From NCBI RefSeq assembly GCF_014898815.1, contig NW_026515547.1, forward strand, positions 62,001 to 126,000: DNA of 64,000 nucleotides. The letters run 5' to 3'. Of the stretch, positions 1-10,997 are shown piece after piece. This DNA comes from Panonychus citri. Lineage: Eukaryota; Arthropoda; Arachnida; Trombidiformes; Tetranychidae. Under the pieces are notes generated by a model. The model saw nothing but the letters and a program-made list of their open reading frames with translations. It did not search any database and had not been told where the DNA came from. Position 1 is the first letter of the stretch; the number at the start of each line of letters is the position of its first letter. A program made the position numbers and the translations under genes.

Positions 1-124
1 TTTCTTTTCATTTCCTTTTCTTTTTAACCACATGACTCAGTGAAGAGGCTCTGGTTAGTAGTTTTTATCTGTCATATAATCATATATCTCAGTGAAGAGA
101 TTCTGGTTGAATTTTCCTTTCTCC
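1..124. repeat. Inverted copy of the retroelement leader at 1138-1270
   Basis: The reverse complement of this stretch matches 1138-1270 closely, including two hairpins and their outer AACCA/TGGTT arms. The two arms face each other across about 1 kb containing a gag pseudogene, so the region can fold back. The gag reading frame at 72-641 runs directly into this arm, so its C-terminal residues derive from leader sequence. This may be a rearranged element or the junction of two oppositely oriented copies. The left part lies outside the window. Confidence 0.75.
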
Positions 125-1047
125 AATTTTGAGAATTTTCTGATCTGTTTGTATTGTTATTTTGACTAACTTGATTTTGACTTTGACCTTGATTTTGATA
201 TTGATTTGTTTGATTAGTTGGAAATTGTAAGTTTGGAAAATTTGTTTGATTTTGATAATTTTGTTGGGCTGAATTACGTTGAAGATCTCGAGCTTTTCTT
301 CTACATTCTTCTTCAATATGACCTCGACCTCGACAATAATTACAAAATTCTTTTTTATTATCATCTGAAATTTTACTTAATTTCTCAGCTAATAAATTTA
401 TGTTTTGTTGTATCTTTTTAATAGATTCAATGAGGTTAGTATCTACTGAAGGAGTTGTACTCTGAATGAATTGATTCGTACTTATTGTAGCCCTATCAGC
501 GATTCTACTAGCCTCGATGTATTCATGAATAGACTTTGGGTTTTGCAAAGTTATTCCATAACAAACTGATGGAAGTAATTTTTCTCTAATCATCCCGATA
601 ATAACAGATTCAGGCATTTTCTCATCTATCTTCTGACACAAATCGATTATTTCGTAGATGCAATTTGCTGATGACTACCCTGGTTTCTGTTTCAATTGAG
701 AGAGTCTTTGTGAGAGATGGGTCCGATAATTAACCGAACATAAGCCCTGAATTAATTTAGTTTTTAACTGTAAATAAGTTGATGGTTTATCGCTAGGACC
801 GAAACGACCGAATGTGAAATCATACCATCTCCTAGCACTACCTGAAGATAAGTGGGAAGAGCCTAAACATATCGACGTGTGTCATCCTGATGATTCGGCT
901 GAAGATTCAAATCTAAGTACCCATTCTATAATGTCTTCTCATCGTCTCCATTGAAAGATATAATATTTATTGGTATAGTTGGGAGACTGGTGGAGTTGAC
1001 ATTAATTTGATTTCTATTTTCTGGTGGAGTTGAAGGTTCTGGATTCA
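72..1047 (-). pseudogene. LTR-retrotransposon gag pseudogene with CCHC zinc knuckle
   Basis: A start codon at about 1047 opens a Gag-like frame that is broken by several stops and frame changes between about 950 and 645. A 189-residue open piece at 72-641 follows. The open piece carries a retroviral-type zinc knuckle (CNYCRGRGHIEEEC, a CX2CX4HX4C motif) and a Gln/Asn-rich tail. A block with KMPE, LLP and ITLQNP resembles the intact Gag at 13402-14898, so both belong to one family. The upstream piece around 835 also matches (GSARRWY against GSARKWY). The end is fused to the inverted leader copy at 1-124. No protease, reverse transcriptase or integrase is seen here; they would lie to the left if present. 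It is a decayed, presumably Ty3/gypsy-type element (class is inference). Confidence 0.85.
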
Positions 1048-1102
1048 TGACTATTTGAATTTTAAACTAATTGAGAGATTTGCTAAGATGAATTGAAATT
1101 TG

Positions 1103-1133
1103 AACCAGAGATTCTACACTGAATCATATGGTT
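1103..1133. other. Hairpin, leader of element 1 (stem GATTC/GAATC)
   Basis: Outer arms AACCA (1103-1107) and TGGTT (1129-1133) and an inner perfect 5-bp stem (1110-1114 with 1121-1125) enclose the loop TACACT. This is a one-base variant of the TTCACT loop in the sister hairpins. Confidence 0.7.
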
Positions 1134-1153
1134 AATACGAGAAAAGAAAATTC

Positions 1154-1184
1154 AACCAGAATCTCTTCACTGAGATAAATGGTT
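1154..1184. other. Hairpin, leader of element 1 (stem ATCTC/GAGAT)
   Basis: The same outer AACCA/TGGTT arms as its neighbours surround a different inner stem (1161-1165 with 1172-1176), again perfectly paired. The loop is TTCACT (1166-1171). An inverted second copy lies at 78-108. Confidence 0.75.
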
Positions 1185-1214
1185 ATATGACAGATGAGAA
1201 AGAGAAAAAAATCT

Positions 1215-1245
1215 AACCAGAGCCTCTTCACTGAGTCATGTGGTT
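1215..1245. other. Hairpin, leader of element 1 (stem CTC/GAG)
   Basis: Outer arms AACCA (1215-1219) and TGGTT (1241-1245) and an inner 3-bp stem CTC/GAG surround the loop TTCACT at 1227-1232. The inner stem is shorter than in the sister hairpins. An inverted copy lies at 26-56. Confidence 0.65.
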
Positions 1246-1398
1246 AAGAGAAGAAAATGAAAATGAAAAGAAAGGTGTTTTTTTACCGTCAGGTTGATTT
1301 GAGGTTTGAATTGAGAGCCAAGGATCCAATTTATTAATAACGAAGAAAATTACCAAGAGATGGAACCATCAATGACCCTTTCTCATCGTGGGCTTCAA

Positions 1399-1849
1399 TG
1401 TAACAGGTTCGATTTCGAGATGAACAATTTAGTGAACAATTGAACTTAGTTTAGACTTAGAACAAAACTTTTATTCGAACAACTTTAAACTTAGTCGAAA
1501 ACTTTTATAATTTTACGTGAATTATTTAATTTTGTTGATTAACTTGATTGTTGATTGGATAAGTTTAGTCGAAGAGATAAAGAGAGAGAGAAAGAGAGAG
1601 AGAGAGAAAGTCAACTTCTTCACTGAAGTTGTTCTTTTCTAGTCGAGGATTGAAACTTAATGATAATTTTGATTTTCTGATTTTCTTTTATATATTTTTT
1701 GTAAGAGAAGAAAGAGAAGAAAGAAAGAGAAAAGAAAGAGATGATAAATTTTATCATCATCATCATTCTTTTATTGTTTCATGGTAAAACCAAACGCTAA
1801 CCTAACGATTATTACTTCCTTTATTACAGGAATAGTAATAAATTTTACA
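1399..1849 (-). mobile_element. Probable 5' LTR of element 1
   Basis: By analogy with the intact element at 12796-16115, the boundary TGTAAC at 1399 lies upstream of the gag leader. A TTTTACA end lies at about 1849. The interval contains an AATAAA signal in element sense near 1470, a purine/pyrimidine-rich tract and one perfect hairpin at 1612-1631. No partner LTR is in the window, so both ends are estimates. Confidence 0.4.
1612..1631. other. Perfect 7-bp hairpin with TTCACT loop
   Basis: CAACTTC (1612-1618) pairs perfectly with GAAGTTG (1625-1631) around the loop TTCACT (1619-1624). It has the same loop and closing C-G as the other retroelement hairpins but an unrelated stem. Confidence 0.75.
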
Positions 1850-2005
1850 AAGAGCGAGCGATCAACATGATCGCTAAACGCTTAATATTGTTAGCTTCGT
1901 ATATGCAAGGCTAAGCCGCCATTTGCTAACTAAACTTCACGAATGCGTTCCTGGTTCCCCGATCGTGTCGCCAGACCAGGTCGTTTCCGTGGACGTTTAC
2001 ACGGC

Positions 2006-2069
<64 letters not shown>

Positions 2070-2886
2070 TTCTTTCTTTCTTTTAAAATCATTTTTAACA
2101 ACAATGCAACTGTTAAACAATACTAATATTTGAAGGATACGAAAAGAAGCAAAAGTCAAAAGAAAGAGAAAATTTGAAAAAATTATAACTTTTGACCCTC
2201 GACCTTTACAACAATCGTTCTATTTTTTGTTGGTGCGGAATTTGAAAAGCTTTCGAATAAGGGTCTCGGTGTCTCTGTAGCACATCAGGTTCTTTCTCAA
2301 TGTTTGCATCAAAAAACGTGAATCGTATTAATTGTGTGATTACAGTACTAGTAAAGGGGTAAGAAATAATAAAAACATTAGATTCAAAAGGCAAGTCATC
2401 CTTGCCAGAGTCTCACTCTTCACCAGGACTTCGTCCTTTTTTGTGACAGCATGTATATGGGTATTTGGGACTAAAGTTTTGCTACACTCCAGTCAACAAA
2501 AATGTAGAGCTAGCTATTGATACTATTCAATGATAGAAGACACTTGTGTGACTAGCCAGGTCGACTCTGGTGCAAAGATTGAAATTACATTTAAAAAATC
2601 AAGGTCATTACTCTTTGATTAAAATTAATAAATTAAGATTTTATCTCTCAAGAGTCAGAAAAGGTTGAAGAAAGCGTTGTGTAATACTAGGAGGAGTGAG
2701 AAAAAAAATGATACTTGTTAATACAAGTTGTTATATTGTATTGGTATTATGTGACACTAGTATTTTTGTTGCTAGAGAGGTAATATTTATAATACAGTCA
2801 ACAACCAGATAGCAGGACGACCAGATAATGGGACTACTTTTCTCAAATGCCTGAGTGAGTGACCCGACCCTCTTTCTTTCTCGTTC
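1850..2886. other. Intergenic spacer with (CT)28 microsatellite
   Basis: No convincing gene. A pure CT run occupies 2011-2066, followed by CTTT repeats. Open frames across it code only Arg-Glu or Leu-Ser runs and are repeat artefacts. The 1850-2000 part is slightly GC-richer than its surroundings, with no recognised content. Confidence 0.6.
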
Positions 2887-3984
2887 TCACTTGTTTTGTA
2901 AGAGAATAATATTGGGCAGGAGTCTCATGATCTGGTAGTTGTACTTGAATAAATGAATTAAATACTTACCCTGATATGAATGGTCCCTGAAAGATAAACG
3001 ATAATACAAATTATAAATGTTACCTCGACCCCAAGACCAAAGACAAGAATATTGTTGAATAAATTGTCCTTCGGCATAGTAAAGGCCACATACAAAAGAA
3101 AATCCGTCCCAAAAGCAGCAAAGTTGTAGCCAAAGAAAAAAAGTTTCGCATTGACTATCAATTGCATCTATTGCATTAAACAGTTGAATTTGTTCACTAA
3201 CCAATGAACGAATTAAATTAGCGGAATAACTGGTAATTTAAGTAGTCCACTAGCAAGTCGATCAACATAATCCAGTCGTAAGATTGTAAACAATTAATAC
3301 GTAAATGTGAACAATAAGCCATAAAACCGAAATAACCGCCCAACTGCAGCAATAAAAGTGGACACTGTCCATAAAAGGATAAACGCAAGTCGACTGGGTG
3401 ATGAGTAAGAAACTGGATTGTTAATAATTGAATAAGTGAATATAAATCCAAGAACTAGGATTGTTATGGGTGTAAGGTGAACTGTCTCCCCAAGTAAATT
3501 CGATTTCAGTATTTTCAAGTCCCTTGCGAAATGTGGGCATATCGGCTCGAAATCCATGTTTCTGAATATCAGCAAAATAACTTAACCATTTCATCTGATC
3601 CAATTGTTCTAACCAGTACGAGAATGTCCGTGAAACTCCAAGCATAATCGAACCAATCGCAATGACAGCATTCATGTAAAACGCGTTTTGGTCCCATAGA
3701 AAATGTCACCAAGATAAAGGATAACATATAATCAGAAGTTATCGATAATATGATGTCGACTCACTAAAATCCAATTGGTCTCAATCAATGATGAAAATGT
3801 AATGACTCGAAGGATAATTAGTTAATCGTGAATATCCACCAAGACAAACTAAACCTTTTTTGCCAAATTTTTCGAGAAAATCTAGATGATTAGTACCATC
3901 GAAAGGATTCACGATATCGCCAAAGATTTTACTGAACTTTGATAAGGCCTTAGCCTTTGGGACGAAATTGGTCAACTTTTTCAT
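2887..3984 (-). pseudogene. Degraded multi-pass membrane protein, gustatory-receptor-like
   Basis: Read from 3984 downwards, a start is followed by open pieces in shifting frames: 3984-3781, 3675-3421, 3575-3294, 3451-3218 and 3167-2958. Each piece is open, and several are strongly hydrophobic, consistent with five or more membrane helices (for example FIICIIVYLSG near 3000). Intracellular-type stretches such as SFSYWLEQLDQMKW-like and DLLVDYLNYQLFR lie between them. Stops and frame changes break the gene at least three times. A possible short intron with GT-AG ends lies near 2985-3025. The size and helix layout resemble arthropod gustatory receptors, which are very numerous in spider mites, but no diagnostic motif was read with certainty. 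A different seven-helix or other multi-pass family is possible. Confidence 0.4.
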
Positions 3985-4384
3985 CTCGTTGTTGAAGCTA
4001 ATACAATAATAGCAAATGAGAAGTAACTAATTGTGCAAACAAATGTAAACTAATTGCGAATTATTCTTGCATTAATGATCAGTTTGATGAATAGTCTTGC
4101 TTAAGTGTCCATTGTTTAACCTCTTTGGATTATTGATCAAAAACGAAAACACGAAGTAAACAATTAATTTACTCTCGTCTTCCTGGATGATTGACATTGT
4201 TATCGATTTCATTGGGAAAAGTTTCCGCATTAGTTTCAATGTCTACCGTTTCAAGAGCAAATTCCTGAAACAATCTCAAAGACAATGAATGTGTATTCAT
4301 GAGAAATTAAGAGATTATTATTATTTAATCGATTTTAATATGAAGAAAAATTTTGATCATAAATATTTCAATAATTGAATTCAA

Positions 4385-6131
4385 TTAATAGATGATTCGA
4401 TTTGTTTTAAAGCTGTCAAATACAACTTTTGTTAATGAGCGTTTTTTACCACCAGTGGTTACATTTGATGAAATTATTGAGAGTAAAATGGGATTCGATG
4501 AATCTTTCACTGAATTTCGAGGTGCAAGTTCAAAAGGTGAGGATAATGTCTTCCAGCTCCCCGCAGGTAATTTTGTGATTAGATTTGAGCATCCAGAATA
4601 GAAACCATTGGTATACTTTGAGGTTTGTGGCCAATATCGTGAGTCCATTTTATCGACAGCGGGTACACGTTTCGATGTTCCTTGTCCTTCATGTTAAAAA
4701 GCAAAAAAAAATCATTTCATTACATGTAAGTTTGAATAAGTCATCGATTCATTGTTTTCCGATATTTACCTGTGTAATTAGTTGGTAATCTGTCAAAAAT
4801 TGAGAGCAAAGATAATCCAAACCAAAGTGATATTGATCCTCCAATGTAAGTAAAATATGCGATAAAATCAATCGCTGGAATATGAATATATTTCACACCG
4901 TAGGCACGAGGGCGATTAACGTAAATCTTTGCATTATAGTTGGTTTGATTTCTGCGACTTGTGATGAAATTTTGATTCTTTGTCGAAAAGGTGACAATAT
5001 AAGATGAACACTCGGGTTGAGCGCATTTTTTTGAGCATGTGTCCAAGGTTTTCAGAGGGAATGCCCTTTCTCTTCGTAAACCAAAACCTGAAGGGAAAAA
5101 GGCTAGAGATGTATTGAATGCTGGAGCTGGTACATCAAGAGGCCAAGTTCCGCGTTCTTTAAGGAATAGGCTCTTTTCACACTCTTGGATACAAGCGGTT
5201 CGACCTAAAACACCATATTCTGAATAATCGGAACAATTAGTCTTGTAGGGAGGTTGAAGGAGACGAAATATGATTATTGAATAGTCCATAGTGAACTGAG
5301 AGTATCGATCAATGTCCAGGAGGAAAAGTCTTCCCTTTCTGTCCAAGGTATGTTACAACCAGAGTGCATGGCGAAAATGACCACAGCTGATCCTTTGGAG
5401 GAAACTGAAAATTCAATAAGCTCACGTCCATCTTCACGATATTCTTGTAGTGGACTTGATGTTGAATTCCAAGTGAAATAAGTTGTACATCGACGGATAA
5501 CATTATTTCGAGCCCAAGAAAGTGTCTCTCGAGGTTTAGAATAAACTGAACAAGGAACATTGACACAAAATGCTTTTGAATCGGAAGAAGATGAAGATGA
5601 CCAAAGGGTTTCACTTGGTTTTATAAACCTACGATCACGAGAACACTTAACGGTACAATTTATCGAAACTTGACCGACAGTCTGACCTTCTCGAGCAATA
5701 ATTCTGATCGGTGTTTCCAAGAAAATAAGCCTCAATTCATCAGGTGAATAATGATCTAAAACACGATCTGGATAGAGACGAGTAAAGGTTGACTTATCTT
5801 CCATATTATAATCCAGGCAAACGGTAACTCCAGGCATATAATAGTGATCTGCTTTACCGATAATTATGTTAACCACTGTATCATATTGCAAGTAAATGTA
5901 ATTAATCCGATAAACCTGCCATAAGAAGCCAATGATGGTCAAAACGTTATATAAAAAGCGATAACATTCAAGTGGCCTCAAACCATTAGGTTCAATTGTC
6001 GATGGATCATTTAAAAACGATTGATTTACCTCCTTTCGATTGGTATGATGATGATTAGTTTGGACGATTTCCTTGAAGCTTTTAACTGAAGCTTCTTCAA
6101 TTGTTTTGAAATAATTAGTTGATGACAACAT
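4385..6131 (-). pseudogene. DEG/ENaC sodium channel, copy A, one frameshift
   Basis: This is a two-helix amiloride-sensitive-type cation channel subunit. Exon 1 runs from about 6131 to 4770, and a short intron (4687-4769, GT-AG) leads to a C-terminal exon at 4686-4385 that restores frame exactly. The upstream in-frame Met at 6182 is also possible, but 6131 fits the family better. TM1 contains GFLWQVYRI, and post-TM1 residues match copy B (VVxI). A Cys-rich ectodomain follows, and TM2 carries the filter-region sequence GGSISLWFGLS. Near 5325 (EDFSS region) the frame shifts by one base. On either side the sequence aligns well with copy B, so one missing C would explain it. The cytoplasmic tail is Ser/Lys-rich. 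Whether the shift is real decay or an assembly error cannot be told here. Confidence 0.8.
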
Positions 6132-6182
6132 GATGATTAACACTCCTTGACCAGAGAGCACAATTAACATGAAGAAAAACAA

Positions 6183-7236
6183 ATTTCAAATCAATTCCAT
6201 GATTGATTGTTTGCCTGGAATTGTTTATATTTTTGAAACATTGAAACTTATTAATACAAAAGTTAACTGATTGTTTTGTATTACTTAATGTGTACTGATT
6301 AAGACACTCATTTGTTGTGGAGTACAAAACAAAGGCCAAAATTATTTGTTACCATGTTCGTGTTTATCTGAATATCACAATTTCCATGTATAAGGTTGTT
6401 TATTATTCTTGATTTCATATTGATTGAGATTTTTTGTTTATTACCTTTTTTCTGTTCACAGTGTGACCTATGTGGGAAATTACCTGTAGTAATTATCTTC
6501 ATCATTATCATGGTCATTATTATTCATTTACAGGGAATTGGAAGGAGAAAGAAAAAAAACTGAATGGAAAGATCTTTGTAATGGACTTCGACATGTTATT
6601 TACGCTCGAATATTGTAAACCTATTGTTCAGGTAAATGCTTGGAAAATATTAATTCAGTTCTAATGGATCTTATCTATTTCTTTTTTCCATTAATGAGGT
6701 TAGAAAATGAAAATCTTATTGGAAACTAATTAACTTTATCTACCTGTTAATGAGCTACATGATAAACATGCGACGATATTTGACCTTTATCAAGGTGATT
6801 TTGATGGACAATTCAAATGACAATCGTTGATTTCGTAATAATAAATGTGTTGATAGTTATTATCTGAATGATCCCCCAATTAACCTGAAGAATTAATTAA
6901 CTTTTCCATTTCATTTAGAACTATTTTATTATTTTTCTCATCAAAATCTATAAACAACAATTGAACAATTAACTTTCTGAATATGAGTATTTCTAAATCA
7001 ATTAATAATATTGATCAAGTTTAATCAAAGAATTGACAATCAACAATAAATGAGAATGAAAATTAATCAATTTAATGGTTAATCCTTTTCATTTTACATT
7101 ATTTTGGAAAATGATAAAGTATCAATTGATATTTTCTTTCATTGTTTAATTGTGATTCAATAAACTAGATAATTAAATATAAAAATTTCAATCTAATTAC
7201 TAAATTAGCTACAATTAGATAGTGAAGGTCAAATTT
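6183..7236. other. Intergenic spacer between ENaC copies A and B
   Basis: AT-rich sequence holding the presumed promoter of copy A and the 3' region of copy B. Short open frames (for example 6470-6664) have no recognisable protein features. Nothing else is seen. Confidence 0.5.
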
Positions 7237-8823
7237 TTAGCTGGTTAATGGGCCATTATTATTGTATCGAGTAACATCATCAGGAGTTTCGGTAAAAATG
7301 GACTTATTGTAGGTCGGTGATAAATTGGTGCTTATTGGTGAGATTAAATTGTTTATTCGAGGAGGAGATAATCTAATGTTCGGAGGTCGTTTTCTGATCT
7401 TTTTCGGTGTAGGTAAACCTGTGGATCCAAGTCTTTTGGATTTAGGTGTTTGAACCATTAGAGCGCTTGGTGGTTGATCCTCTGGTGGTGTCTTTACATG
7501 TGAGCTATGGATTGTGGGGTATGGGGGCTGTGGTGGTTGTGATGGCGGTGGAGGATTTGGTTTACCATAAACTAATTGTTTGAAAAATTTTTCCGCAAAA
7601 TTAAACAGAGTTAAACAGGAGAAACCAAACCAAAGGCCAATTGCCGATCCAACGTAACTAAAATATTCAATAAAATCAATGGCTGGTCGATGTTTATAAA
7701 CTACGTCAAAATTAAATGGCCGATGAATGTAAACGCGGGTCAAATAGCTCGGCTGACCAGTACCACCTCCAGATCCACTTGGACCTCCGCCCAAATTGTA
7801 TTGTACATACTTGACATAATGTGCGTACTCATTAAAGTCACATTGTTTTCTTGAACACTCCAAGTGACACTCTCGATTAATCTTATGAGTCATATGGGTG
7901 TCATTTAGACGTATCTCCTCTGAAACGAATGACAGTTGAACATCACGTCCTCCAGGTACATCTAAAGGCCAACTTTTGAAAGCTCGTTCATTGAGACGCT
8001 CTTTACACTTGTACATACAACCAACCCAACCAGAGACACCAAATTGTGAATAAATTTGACAATTAGTTTGATATGGAGCTTCGAGCAGTTTAATCCGAGT
8101 CAATTGATAATTAATAGACACAATTGACATTAGGCCAATATTGAAAGAGGAAAAATCTTCATCCTCAGTCCAAGGAACATATGAACCAGGGTGCATGGTG
8201 AAAATCGCAGTGACCGGAGTCTCACCGCTTTTCGTTAGATTAAAGTTAATAAAATCCCGTTCCCCGTTTAGAGCCTCTAAAAATGGGATACCCGAACTAT
8301 TCCAATGGAAATAAGTGTAACACCGACGAAGAGCATTATTTCGAGACCATTCAATTGACTCTCGAACTTTTGAATACTCGGAACACGGAACATCTATACA
8401 AGTTGACCCATTGGTAAATCGTGAATCTTGACTACAAATTAATAGACAAGAAATACTAACATCATCAAGTATCATCGAATGGTGAAACAATTTATCAATG
8501 GACGCTGATCGATACAATAAGTATCTCTCTTGGATCGTTAAATTTTCACTGATCACTTTATCGGGATAAATGCGCTTCAAGGGTTCCAACAGTTTCAGAT
8601 CAATGTCCAAACAAATGGTCAACGCAGGTAATTGAATCAAAAACTGCCGATCAACCTGAATATCAACAACGGTATCAAATCTCAGGTACAAAACGTTAAT
8701 CCGATAGACCTGCCAGACCATTCCGGTCATCAGGATAATGAATAAAGTTAATTTGACCCATCGATTGTTACGAAATGAGTTAAATTTTCGAGACGCACTA
8801 ATTAACAATTTCATCATGATCAA
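7237..8823 (-). CDS. DEG/ENaC sodium channel subunit, copy B
   Basis: An intact single-exon frame of 528 residues, typical in length for degenerin/ENaC subunits. These form trimeric, usually sodium-selective channels gated by ligands or mechanical force. Visible parts are a short cytoplasmic N-terminus, TM1 at about residues 25-47 (ending WQVYRI), an extracellular domain with many cysteines, and TM2 at about 378-412. TM2 holds GSAIGLWFGFS, where G-x-S and the following residues form the selectivity filter in this family. The C-terminal tail of about 110 residues is proline-rich (PPPPSQPPQPPY) and ends in basic and Ser/Pro segments. A tail PPxY-type ubiquitin-ligase site is only approximated. 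It lies next to copies A and C, consistent with local duplication. Ligand and tissue are unknown. Confidence 0.93.
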   Translation of the reverse strand: MIMMKLLISASRKFNSFRNNRWVKLTLFIILMTGMVWQVYRINVLYLRFDTVVDIQVDRQFLIQLPALTICLDIDLKLLEPLKRIYPDKVISENLTIQERYLLYRSASIDKLFHHSMILDDVSISCLLICSQDSRFTNGSTCIDVPCSEYSKVRESIEWSRNNALRRCYTYFHWNSSGIPFLEALNGERDFINFNLTKSGETPVTAIFTMHPGSYVPWTEDEDFSSFNIGLMSIVSINYQLTRIKLLEAPYQTNCQIYSQFGVSGWVGCMYKCKERLNERAFKSWPLDVPGGRDVQLSFVSEEIRLNDTHMTHKINRECHLECSRKQCDFNEYAHYVKYVQYNLGGGPSGSGGGTGQPSYLTRVYIHRPFNFDVVYKHRPAIDFIEYFSYVGSAIGLWFGFSCLTLFNFAEKFFKQLVYGKPNPPPPSQPPQPPYPTIHSSHVKTPPEDQPPSALMVQTPKSKRLGSTGLPTPKKIRKRPPNIRLSPPRINNLISPISTNLSPTYNKSIFTETPDDVTRYNNNGPLTS

Positions 8824-9868
8824 CTTTGACCAATTTAACTTTTTTGTTTTACTATTAATAAATCGTTGTAATTGAAAATTGGGAAAAAAACTTTAAACAC
8901 TCAAACAATTAACCTGTTCAATGTTATATTACCATAGGTGATAGTAAATAATTTATCATCACCATGTTCAGTGTTTGTTTTGATTTAGTTTTTCACATTG
9001 ATGATTAAAAAAACAACAACAACAACAATTTAAATCATCGTCTTACCATTATGTAAATCACCAAGGGGTAAAAGTAATTTAAAGGTAATAATAATCGTAA
9101 TAATAATGAATAGATAGAGATAATTAGATAATTCCAATGAGAAAAGTTTATTTGTAAATGTAATCAATAAATTGTAATTTCAATTCAACTTATCGATTAA
9201 ACAATTTAGAAACAATTAGTTGATTTTCACCTGAACGAAAAAAACTCTTGACCCTTTTTACAAAGTACAATAATCGTGGTTATTATTGTTCTGATTAAGT
9301 TTAATTTTATTATTATTTTTTTCTCAACAATTAACATTCAATTTTAATTCTATTCTCATCGTAATTGAATTAACTTGATTGTTTCCTTTCTCTTTCTCTT
9401 TCTTTTTTTTCTCTTCAAACTCTCTGCTCATGTGAACACATGTTTCCATTTGTTGTTTATCTTTTGTTTTTCTTAATTGTTGCTCGTTGATTCCAATTGT
9501 AATTTCCATTGGAACAGTTTAATTACAGTTTCGTTTAATTGTTCTACTATTCGTACATGTTAATTGTCTCGATTGATTAGTTGGTTAGTTGATTCAATTG
9601 TTTGTTTTCTTTTTTTTCCAGAAAAAAATATTTACCAGGATATAGACAAAGAGTAAGCTGATTACTCGCTTGTTTACCTAACATGTTACAACGTAATTTT
9701 TGATTATTTTCAATTTAATTGTGACTAATTCTTTTCCTATAGATTAATTAATTGTTCTCTGTTCCATTTATTGTATTAGGTTTAATCTATTCTTCTGTTA
9801 AAACTCTCCGTGGTCTGGTTGGTATTCATTCATCACATAGTTTAACCTCTACTGTTTTTGGTAATCAA
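8824..9868. other. Divergent spacer between ENaC copy B and HAGH
   Basis: About 1 kb of AT-rich sequence serving as the likely shared promoter region for two divergently transcribed genes. The HAGH 5' exon(s) may start here: a splice-acceptor-like site precedes 9780, and a possible small exon lies at about 9623-9653. No start codon could be joined to it in frame. Confidence 0.5.
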
Positions 9869-10886
9869 ATGGAGGTGAAAATTTTATCCGCTCTTTCCGA
9901 CAATTATATGTACCTGATTATCGACAAGGAGACTAATAAAGCGGCCATTGTTGATCCAGTTGAACCTGAGAAGGTTTTGAAAACGGTCAGTGATTCGGGT
10001 GTTCAATTGACAACCGTATTAACTACACACCATCACTGGGATCATGCCGGTGGTAATGTTGATTTAGTTTCCAAGGCTTCAGGTTTAACCGTTTGTGGTT
10101 ATGATGAAAGGATTGGTGGTTTAACTAACAAAGTTAATCATGGTGATTCATTTACAATTGGAAAATTGCTGGTTAATTGTCTTTATACTCCTTGTCACAC
10201 CAGTGGGCACATTTGTTATCATGTTGTTCCGCCTTCAGGTGAATCCGATGGAGCTGTTTTTACAGGTAAATTTTATTTTCCCTTTCTTCCCATTAATCTA
10301 ATTTTAATCAAAATTCTAATCACATGAAAAAACAATTAGGTGATACTCTTTTCCTTGCTGGTTGTGGGAAATTTTTTGAAGGAACAGCTGATCAAATGTA
10401 TGAAGCTCTAATCAAGAAACTTGGTTCATTACCAGATTCAACTGTAAGTCAGAAATTCATGTGGTTGATTAACTTAATTTACATATTCTATCATTCTAAT
10501 TGTGATTTTCATGCCTCTTGATTGCAGAAAGTATATTGTGGCCATGAATATACTGTATCTAATTTGGTTTTTGCGAAAAACGTTGAACCTTCAAACCAAG
10601 ATATTGAAAATAAACTAAATTGGTCGAGAGTAAGTTGATTGTATTGATAGTATCGATTGATTTTTAATCATATTTCTCTATTTATATTTATATTAATATT
10701 TATTAGGAAAGAAGATCAAATTGTGAAACAACCATTCCATCAACGATTGGAGAGGAAAAGTTAATCAACCCTTTTATGCGAGTTAATCAATCATCTGTCC
10801 AACAATTTGCCAAACTTACAGATCCAATCAAAGTAATGGCCGCTTTAAGAGAAGCCAAAAATAATTTCAAATCATCGTCACTTTAA
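9869..10886 (+). CDS. HAGH: Hydroxyacylglutathione hydrolase (glyoxalase II)
   Basis: Glyoxalase II hydrolyses S-D-lactoylglutathione to D-lactate and glutathione, completing methylglyoxal detoxification. Four exons (9869-10265, 10340-10443, 10528-10629, 10707-10886) join in frame to 260 residues, the length of the animal cytosolic form. The metallo-beta-lactamase zinc motif THHHWDHAGG is present, as are CHTSGH, FTGDTLFLAGCGKFF and YCGHEYT. The C-terminal DPIKVMAALREAK is typical of the family. The start MEVKILSALSDNYMYLI matches the cytosolic start. In-frame Ser/Arg-rich sequence runs upstream to about 9755 without an ATG and could be the end of a mitochondrial presequence encoded by an unseen upstream exon. 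The stop lies 111 bp from the convergent stop of ENaC copy C. Confidence 0.96.
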
Positions 10887-10922
10887 TAACACCACAAAGA
10901 AATTACAGTTTAATCCAGTTAC

Positions 10923-10928
10923 ATTTAT
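10923..10928 (-). terminator. Polyadenylation signal of ENaC copy C
   Basis: AATAAA on the minus strand, 70 bp past the stop at 10998. It lies within the likely 3' UTR of the convergent HAGH gene, so the two transcripts probably overlap at their 3' ends. Confidence 0.5.
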
Positions 10929-10997
10929 TAGTTACAACTAATTTGATGTAATATTTTTAATAGTAAATCATAAAAATTGATTGATTTTGATTTTCTA

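Noticed and set aside
1926..2159. Open frame with long Arg-Glu run
   Set aside because: Entirely produced by the (CT)28 microsatellite at 2011-2066.
9752..9868. Extended HAGH start using a non-ATG codon
   Set aside because: No ATG in this stretch. The family start is the ATG at 9869. Sequence upstream could belong to a mitochondrial form only if an upstream exon joins it.
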